A stretch of 10,622 nucleotides of DNA from an uncultured bacterium (GTDB lineage: Bacteria; Desulfobacterota; Desulfobulbia; Desulfobulbales; Desulfobulbaceae). Below are positions 6,231-10,622 of the stretch, in pieces. Location: positions 1 to 10,622 of the forward strand of contig CAITZN010000061.1 of assembly GCA_903896915.1 (NCBI GenBank), written 5' to 3'. Within the stretch, counting starts at the first letter, position 1. Every line of letters begins with the position of its first letter. A program made the position numbers and the translations under genes. The notes beneath the pieces are model-generated. The model saw only the letters and a list, made by a program, of their open reading frames with translations, made no database searches and was not told the origin of the DNA.

Positions 6231-7382
6231 TGCCGTTCCAAATTTTTCCCGGATGCATTCCAACACCTTGTCAGGGTGGATGATTTTACCGCCGGCGCTG
6301 CCGACGAGAAAGGCCGGGGCCTTGCCGCCAGCGCAGCGCTCGACTTCGTAGTGGATCTGGCCGAGATTGATCTCCACGGTGATAAATCCTTTCACCCGGC
6401 CAGCTATCTCGCGGATCATCGCCTCCGGAAAGGGCCAGACCGTCACCAGTCGCAGCAGCCCGGCCTTGTAGCCCATTTCACGGGCCTGATCGACCGCAGC
6501 CAGGCCGGTGCGTACCGAGATGCCATAGCTGACGATGACGATCTCGGCATCCTCCATGCGGTAGCTCTCGGTTTCGATGATATCGTCGAGGTTGTTCTGG
6601 ATCTTGCCTTTGATCCGGTCCATCATCTGTTCCTGGGCTTCGACGTTCATGGCCGGATAGCCGCGTTCGTCGTGAGTCAGGCCGGTGACATGAATGTTGT
6701 AGCCGTCGCCGATGGCCGGCATGGGGGCCACTCCGTTGGGGCCGGGTTCGTAGAGCTTGAACCGGTCTTTGCGGCCGGTTGGCTTGGGTCGCGAAACCAG
6801 ATGGATTTTGTCCGCCTCGGGGATGACTACCTTTTCACTCATGTGGCCGACGATCTCATCAGCCATCACCAGCACCGGTACCCGGTATTTTTCGCTCAGG
6901 TTGAAAGCACGGATGGTCTGGTAAAAACAGTCCTGGGGTGATGAGGGGGCCAGGGCAATCAGTTCGTAGTCGCCATGTGAGCCCCAGCGGGCCTGCATCA
7001 TGTCGCCCTGGCCGGTCATGGTGGGCAAGCCGGTGGAAGGGCCGGTCCGCTGCACATTGACAATGACGCAGGGGGTCTCGGTGCAGACGGCTAAGCCTAA
7101 ATTCTCCATCATCAGGCTGAAGCCGGGGCCGGAGGTGGCAGTCATGCTTTTCACCCCGGTCCAGGCCGCGCCGAGGATCGAGGCAATGGCCGCGATCTCG
7201 TCTTCCATCTGAATAAAGGTGCCGCCGATGTCGGGCAGCCGTTCCGCCATGTGTTCAGCGATCTCGGTGGCCGGGGTGATCGGGTAGGCGCCAAAAAACA
7301 GGCAGCCCGCCGCAATCGCGCCTTCAGCGCAGGCGATATCGCCGGTGATATAGTGTTCGCCGGTCAGCACTGCTGGTTTCAT
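6222..7382 (-). CDS. korA: 2-oxoacid:ferredoxin oxidoreductase alpha subunit (2-oxoglutarate type)
   Basis: The 386-residue product shows GAYPITPATEIAEHM (31-45), the QMEDE motif (58-62), TATSGPGFSLMMEN (81-94), VNVQRTGPSTGLPT (108-121) and QGDMMQARWGSHGD (125-138), the set seen in KorA/OorA alpha subunits rather than pyruvate enzymes. It forms the pyrimidine-domain half of the catalytic centre with KorB. I chose ATG at 7382 because it begins the conserved N-terminus and has AAGGA 8 nt upstream; the same frame is open to an ATG at 7499, but that would overlap most of korD and adds non-conserved sequence. The last residues (GTAGV) and the TAG stop lie in the intergenic repeat, so the natural C-terminus may have been altered by a few residues. 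Confidence 0.94.
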   Translation of the reverse strand: MKPAVLTGEHYITGDIACAEGAIAAGCLFFGAYPITPATEIAEHMAERLPDIGGTFIQMEDEIAAIASILGAAWTGVKSMTATSGPGFSLMMENLGLAVCTETPCVIVNVQRTGPSTGLPTMTGQGDMMQARWGSHGDYELIALAPSSPQDCFYQTIRAFNLSEKYRVPVLVMADEIVGHMSEKVVIPEADKIHLVSRPKPTGRKDRFKLYEPGPNGVAPMPAIGDGYNIHVTGLTHDERGYPAMNVEAQEQMMDRIKGKIQNNLDDIIETESYRMEDAEIVIVSYGISVRTGLAAVDQAREMGYKAGLLRLVTVWPFPEAMIREIAGRVKGFITVEINLGQIHYEVERCAGGKAPAFLVGSAGGKIIHPDKVLECIREKFGTAGV

Positions 7383-7413
7383 AAAAGGGGTCCTTGGCTT
7401 CGGGGGAAAAGAG

Positions 7414-7689
7414 TTATTTCTGGACAGTCTCTGCCGGGATTTCCACCGAATAGATGGCGAACTCGGGGCATATGATTTCGCAGTAATGGCAGTTGACACA
7501 TTCGTCGGGCTTCGTTGCCACCGGCGGATGGTAGCCTTTGCGGTTGAACTTGTCGGAGAAGTGGAGGATGTCCTTGGGGCAGAATTCGATGCAGTAACCG
7601 CATCCTTTGCACCGGTCGTCGATGATGCAGACCATCCCCCTGATTACCTGAATCTCCTGTGCATCCAGAGGTACTCGCCAAAATGCCAT
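7414..7689 (-). CDS. korD: 2-oxoacid:ferredoxin oxidoreductase delta subunit, 2x[4Fe-4S] ferredoxin-like
   Basis: The 91-residue product has two ferredoxin motifs, CKGCGYCIEFCP (27-38) and CVNCHYCEIICP (64-75), which would hold two [4Fe-4S] clusters passing electrons from the KorB cluster to ferredoxin or a partner. It is the first gene of the operon, and the order D-A-B-C is typical of 2-oxoglutarate (kor/oor) enzymes. I chose ATG at 7689 because the N-terminal stretch FWRVPLDAQEI is, as far as I recall, shared with KorD proteins of related anaerobes. A later ATG at 7635 would keep both clusters and cannot be excluded; the Shine-Dalgarno for 7689 is weak (AGG). korA follows after 31 bp. Confidence 0.92.
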   Translation of the reverse strand: MAFWRVPLDAQEIQVIRGMVCIIDDRCKGCGYCIEFCPKDILHFSDKFNRKGYHPPVATKPDECVNCHYCEIICPEFAIYSVEIPAETVQK

Positions 7690-7719
7690 ATGAACTTACC
7701 TGTGAGGGGTAAAGATTGC

Positions 7720-7761
7720 GTTAGTGTGAACACTGAGGCTTGAAAAAGGTTCAGCACTAAC
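7720..7761 (-). promoter_or_regulatory. Leader hairpin in the korD 5' untranslated region
   Basis: GTTAGTG (7720-7726) plus TGAAC (7727-7731) are complementary to GTTCA (7749-7753) plus CACTAAC (7755-7761), giving 12 base pairs with one bulge and a 17-nt loop. It lies between the predicted transcription start and korD. There is no T-run, so it does not look like a terminator. It could be an mRNA-stability element or a protein-binding site. GCGTTA (7718-7723) and TAACGC (7771-7776) offer a competing pairing. Function is unknown. Confidence 0.35.
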
Positions 7762-7800
7762 AAGCAGGGGTAACGCACCCTTCTACCTTGCGAAGGCTTG

Positions 7801-7829
7801 AATAAACTGAAAAAATGAGCAGGTGTCAA
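7801..7829 (-). promoter_or_regulatory. Predicted sigma70-type promoter of the kor operon
   Basis: Read on the minus strand, a consensus -35 box TTGACA (7829-7824) is followed by 17 bp and the -10-like TTTATT (7806-7801, 4 of 6). Transcription would start near 7794 and give a leader of roughly 105 nt before korD. No other candidate in the spacer combines a perfect -35 with ideal spacing. Confidence 0.6.
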
Positions 7830-8116
7830 GGGGCAATCGGGAGGTGTTGAGAAAAAATAGAGACGCTGGCGGTTTTTTTGCGACACTGTCTCGATTTCTC
7901 TTGGCTGGGGGTTTGGTTGGGTCGAAATTGGACTTTTTGTGGGCAGGGGCGATTGCAAATGCAGCGAATTAATATCTGCTTTCGGTTTAGGACGAGTTGG
8001 AAAAGGCATTACTTCTTCGAGTTCCGTAATTGATTCGCTGGCTATCGCAACCACCCTTCAATAAGTACGATCCTACGGTCGGCAAACGAAAAATTATGTC
8101 AGACCTCATCAGGATA

Positions 8117-8144
8117 TTGCAATTTCTGGGGAGCAGGATATACT
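8117..8144 (+). promoter_or_regulatory. Predicted sigma70-type promoter of the TauE/SafE gene
   Basis: TTGCAA (8117-8122) and TATACT (8139-8144, 5 of 6 matches to TATAAT) are separated by 16 bp. The start of transcription would be near 8151, giving a leader of about 55 nt. The gene has a strong ribosome site, AAGGAGG, at 8195-8201, five bases before ATG. Confidence 0.5.
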
Positions 8145-8206
8145 GACACGAAAATAAAAGGTATCGTGTTTTAAATAATCAAAAAATACGACTCAAGGAG
8201 GCTTGC

Positions 8207-9127
8207 ATGTTATTTCCTATCTCTGGTGTTACCGTCGACCCCTGGATTCCTCCGCTGGTTGCCTTTGTCGTCTCTTTCTTTACCTCCATGGGCGGAATTT
8301 CAGGGGCTTTTCTTCTCCTGCCGTTCCAGATGTCATTCCTGGGCTATACCAACCCCTCGGTGAGTTCCACCAACCAGCTGTACAACATTGTTGCTATCCC
8401 TTCCGGGGTCTACCGGTATTGCAAGGAAGGACGGATGGTGTGGCCACTGGTTTGGAGCGTAGTTTTGGGTACACTGCCGGGTGTGCTCATCGGTGCGTTT
8501 GTCCGGGTTACTACCTTGCGCGACCCCAGAAATTTCAAATTATTTGCCGCTGCAGTTATCCTCTACATCGGCATTAAGATGATACGGGATTTGTTGAAAA
8601 AGACCGTGCCCGCACCCGGTCAAGCGGCAGCACCGACGGGTCCACTCAGTGCATCCTTCGGCAATCCGGCGGCAACGGTCAGCATCACCCACCGTAATCT
8701 GCGGCGGTTCGGCTTTACCTTCCAGGGAGAATCCTACGATGTTTCGGTAGTCGGGATTTTTATCCTCTGTTTCATCGTCGGGATTGTGGGGGGGATTTAC
8801 GGGATAGGGGGCGGTGCGATTATTGCCCCCTTTCTTGTGACTTTTTTCGGATTACCGGTCTACACCGTAGCCGGGGCCGCTTTGATGGGCACTTTTGTCA
8901 CTTCGGTGGCCGGGGTGATTTTCTATTCGGCTCTCGCACCCTTTTATCCGCAGGTGTCAGTAGCCCCGGATTGGCTTCTGGGAATTCTCTTTGGTGTGGG
9001 CGGCATGGGAGGGATGTATCTGGGGGCGCGTTGTCAGAAATTCGTTCCCGCCAAAGTAATCAAATGGATGCTGGTCTTTATCATGATTTCCACCGCCATC
9101 AAGTACGTGGTGGATTATTTCAAGTAA
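8207..9127 (+). CDS. TauE/SafE (DUF81) family membrane permease, probable sulfur-oxyanion exporter
   Basis: The 306-residue integral membrane protein has the two-fold architecture of TauE/SafE. The first half carries GGISGAFLLLPFQ (29-41) and SSTNQLYNIVAIPSG (53-67). The second half carries GGIYGIGGGAIIAPFLVTFFG (195-215) and AALMGTFVTSVAGVIFY (224-240). Hydrophobic stretches fit about eight membrane segments, with a hydrophilic loop at about 131-178 between the halves. Family members are proposed to move sulfite, sulfonates or related anions. In a sulfur-metabolising anaerobe sulfite or thiosulfate export is plausible, but the substrate cannot be read from sequence. The start is fixed by AAGGAGG five bases upstream. 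It is transcribed alone, divergently from kor and convergently with the next gene. Confidence 0.9.
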   Translation: MLFPISGVTVDPWIPPLVAFVVSFFTSMGGISGAFLLLPFQMSFLGYTNPSVSSTNQLYNIVAIPSGVYRYCKEGRMVWPLVWSVVLGTLPGVLIGAFVRVTTLRDPRNFKLFAAAVILYIGIKMIRDLLKKTVPAPGQAAAPTGPLSASFGNPAATVSITHRNLRRFGFTFQGESYDVSVVGIFILCFIVGIVGGIYGIGGGAIIAPFLVTFFGLPVYTVAGAALMGTFVTSVAGVIFYSALAPFYPQVSVAPDWLLGILFGVGGMGGMYLGARCQKFVPAKVIKWMLVFIMISTAIKYVVDYFK

Positions 9128-9136
9128 CTGCTCAAT

Positions 9137-9173
9137 GTGTTTAGGCTGTTGTTAAGTCAACAGCCTAAACACC
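9137..9173. repeat. 36-bp perfect palindrome of the dispersed repeat in a convergent gap; possible bidirectional terminator
   Basis: The 15-bp arm GTGTTTAGGCTGTTG (9137-9151) is perfectly complementary to 9158-9172, with a 6-nt loop TTAAGT. It lies in the 56-bp gap between two genes that end facing each other, where a bidirectional terminator would be expected. No T-run follows on either strand, so it is not a classical intrinsic terminator. It shares ACAGCCTAAACACC with the copies in the kor operon and is the most compact, symmetrical member of the family. Confidence 0.8.
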
Positions 9174-9183
9174 ATCACACCTC

Positions 9184-10431
9184 TCACGGTTCGGAAAAAA
9201 GTCTTTTCACCGTTGCCGGGATTGTGCCCTTGGGAATCAGGGTATGATCCTTGCCCACCTCATACAGACCAAACCACTGCTCCGGGTCATCAGGGTCATG
9301 CCGGCGAGTACCCTCAAGGTCTTTGGCGGTTTTCCACCACTCATCCTGCAACTCGAAAAAAACCAATCCACAGAAATTTTCACGGCCCTTCGCCGTGCGG
9401 ACATCCTGCCATACCGATTGCAGTGTCTTCGGTACATCCTCGACCTTATGGCCGCCAAATCCAGGCACCCAGGGCTTGGGGGCAATGGGCGAGGTCGATA
9501 ACCCCACCTGGGTGACCAAGATGGGTTTTTGCATTTCAGCGGCCAATTGCTCCAGGTAGCCCTGATACGTGGTGCCGGTCACGGAACCGGGCGGCGAGGT
9601 GCGGACCCCGTTGGCATAGGTGTAGATGTTCATGCAGACCAAGTCACCCATGTCCGGGACTAGGAGGCTTTCCTGGCTGACCTCCAGGTCCGGCCGGTTG
9701 GCTATCGGGCCAATATGAGTCCAACTGGTGTGGCAGTAGAGGTGACGGCGGCCATACCGGGTCAGCTCGTAGTCCATGGCCTCGTCGACCAATTTTGCTA
9801 GGGCCACTTCGGTAGGGGTGCGGTTGGTCACACTCAGGTGCTTGCCTTTATATGCAGTCACCTCGGGGTGGCGGGCGTCAGTGGATATGACGCATTTCGC
9901 CTGCAGCTCATCACCGATGGAAAATAGAACCAGACGGTCCGGTCGCCCGACTTTGTAGGTGTGGTCGATGACGTCTTTGATATCTTGGAGTGTTTTTTTC
10001 TGGAAAGCAGGAGCGAGAAAATCTTCTTCGTAGGCCCAGACCCAAACATCCTGGCTGTAGACAAAGTCGGTTGCATCGAGAGCTGTAAAGAAGTTAGACG
10101 GCATGAACCGGGGAAAGACATGGATATAGTTGCTGCCCATGTCCTTTATCAACCCCAGGTGCGTGGGGTAGCGGTCGTCATTGCCTGGTGGCATGAGCAA
10201 TACCGGGGTTTCTCCGGGTAAAAAGGGCGAATAGCCCATACCCCGAAAAAAGACCGGTTTTTCCGGCTGTGTCAGGTCGATCAGCGTTTTGCCACGCACG
10301 ATAAAGCGGGTGGGACTGGGGGTTTCTGCGCTGATGCTGACGGTTTTGGAGCCCTTTGTGGTTTGAGCAGCCGCCAGCAGCGGTAAGGCAAGCAGGAGGA
10401 AGATGATCAGGGAAATTGATTTTTTAATCAT
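9184..10431 (-). CDS. Secreted glycoside-hydrolase-like (clan GH-A type TIM-barrel) protein, catalytic nucleophile possibly lost
   Basis: The 415-residue product has a clear signal peptide (MIKK, hydrophobic core 6-20, likely cleavage after AAA near 22). The rest resembles (beta/alpha)8 glycoside hydrolases: PVFFRGMGYSPF (59-70) near the first strand, LFSIGDELQ (169-177) at the position of the strand-4 acid/base (usually NE, here DE with Glu 175), PILVTQVGLS (303-312) where strand 7 normally carries the nucleophile Glu followed by [FYV]G, and GLVFFELQDEWWK (355-367) at strand 8, then EQWFGLYE. At the expected nucleophile position there is Gln 308 (codon CAG). It may be an inactive carbohydrate-binding barrel, or the true nucleophile may be elsewhere. 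ATG 10431 is the first start after an in-frame stop; it has no Shine-Dalgarno, but the signal peptide supports it. The specific family and substrate are unknown. Confidence 0.72.
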   Translation of the reverse strand: MIKKSISLIIFLLLALPLLAAAQTTKGSKTVSISAETPSPTRFIVRGKTLIDLTQPEKPVFFRGMGYSPFLPGETPVLLMPPGNDDRYPTHLGLIKDMGSNYIHVFPRFMPSNFFTALDATDFVYSQDVWVWAYEEDFLAPAFQKKTLQDIKDVIDHTYKVGRPDRLVLFSIGDELQAKCVISTDARHPEVTAYKGKHLSVTNRTPTEVALAKLVDEAMDYELTRYGRRHLYCHTSWTHIGPIANRPDLEVSQESLLVPDMGDLVCMNIYTYANGVRTSPPGSVTGTTYQGYLEQLAAEMQKPILVTQVGLSTSPIAPKPWVPGFGGHKVEDVPKTLQSVWQDVRTAKGRENFCGLVFFELQDEWWKTAKDLEGTRRHDPDDPEQWFGLYEVGKDHTLIPKGTIPATVKRLFSEP

Positions 10432-10486
10432 GGAGTCGAATACAGGAAGAAGAATTAATTAATTTTGGGTGCAACCCGAATGCGAG

Positions 10487-10504
10487 TGTGGCCAAATGTG
10501 GCCA
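10487..10504. promoter_or_regulatory. Two TGTGGCCA copies upstream of the glycoside-hydrolase-like gene, possible operator
   Basis: TGTGGCCA occurs at 10487-10494 and again at 10497-10504, spaced 10 bp apart (one helical turn), each containing the palindrome TGGCCA. They lie 56-73 bp upstream of the gene's start codon. The rest of 10432-10622 shows no gene and no convincing promoter boxes. A regulator-binding site is a guess from spacing alone. Confidence 0.3.
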
Positions 10505-10622
10505 CGTACCCATATCATCCAACCAAGAAGATATGCAAGGTTTCCGGCGTACCTATTCACCACTGCTGGTCATCGACCCGACATTTTTCGTTCATCCAGC
10601 ACCTTTCTGATCAGTGTTGCAA

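Larger units (their letters stand above)
7690..8206. other. 517-bp divergent intergenic region between korD and the TauE/SafE gene
   Basis: I see no convincing gene here. A long minus-strand frame (8054-7644) exists, but it overlaps korD, is proline-rich without recognisable motifs, and lacks a ribosome site. The region holds the two predicted divergent promoters and the korD leader hairpin. Upstream of the kor -35 box there is a small GACACTGTC inverted repeat (7882-7890) and GAGAC/GTCTC arms (7860-7864 and 7888-7892) that could be an operator; this is weak. The dispersed repeat seen in the other gaps is absent. Confidence 0.6.

Noticed and set aside
6222..7499. Longer KorA starting at 7499
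   Set aside because: It would overlap most of korD with a non-conserved extension; ATG 7382 has AAGGA 8 nt upstream and begins the conserved N-terminus.
7862..7880. Intrinsic terminator at the GC-rich stretch followed by seven T
   Set aside because: The only stem available is about three base pairs (CGC/GCG), and no plus-strand gene ends upstream of it.
7644..8054. 136-residue minus-strand open frame upstream of and overlapping korD
   Set aside because: It is proline-rich and motif-free, crosses the predicted kor promoter and leader, overlaps korD in another frame, and has no Shine-Dalgarno.

Overview
The window reads as a chromosomal segment of a strictly anaerobic, probably sulfate-reducing or sulfur-metabolising bacterium of the Desulfobacterota, most likely Desulfobulbales-like. 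This is inferred from gene content: a korDABC 2-oxoacid:ferredoxin oxidoreductase set, Hdr/MvhD-type electron-transfer proteins, a TauE/SafE-type anion exporter, and a GC-rich coding background. I cannot name a species.

Layout. From about 7830 leftwards to position 1 the minus strand carries one long operon: korD, korA, korB, a small four-helix-bundle (S23 / 23S rRNA intervening-sequence family) gene, korC, an 1133-residue HdrA-like flavoprotein with an embedded GltD/NfnB-type NAD(P)H module, and an MvhD-HdrC fusion that runs off the left edge. A good promoter (TTGACA, 17 bp, TTTATT) lies 111 bp upstream of korD. The last genes are tightly packed: S23/korC and korC/HdrA-like share ATGA, and HdrA-like/MvhD-HdrC overlap by 8 bp. 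A 517-bp divergent spacer separates korD from a plus-strand TauE/SafE permease (8207-9127). The permease converges on a minus-strand secreted glycoside-hydrolase-like protein (9184-10431).

How the genes fit together. KorABCD would oxidise 2-oxoglutarate (or make it reductively) with ferredoxin-level electrons. The HdrA-like protein has flavin sites, an NAD(P)H module and several [4Fe-4S] motifs. The MvhD-HdrC fusion would link it to a heterodisulfide-reductase-like HdrB expected just beyond the window. The operon therefore looks like a 2-oxoacid oxidoreductase wired to a flavin-based electron-bifurcating or confurcating module. This is inference from family membership and gene order.

The most unusual signal is a dispersed short repeat around ACAGCCTAAACACC and its reverse complement, present in four intergenic gaps (4817-4855, 5221-5260, 6115-6230, 9137-9173). 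Two copies flank the S23-family gene in inverted orientation and could form a base-paired stem in the kor mRNA with the gene in the loop, the architecture of 23S rRNA intervening sequences. The repeat encodes the end of the S23 protein, supplies the korA stop codon, and abuts the korB and korC start codons, which have no visible Shine-Dalgarno sequence. The S23 gene is clearly AT-richer than its neighbours. I propose it is an IVS-like mobile cassette lodged inside a metabolic operon, with gene-free relatives in the other two gaps.
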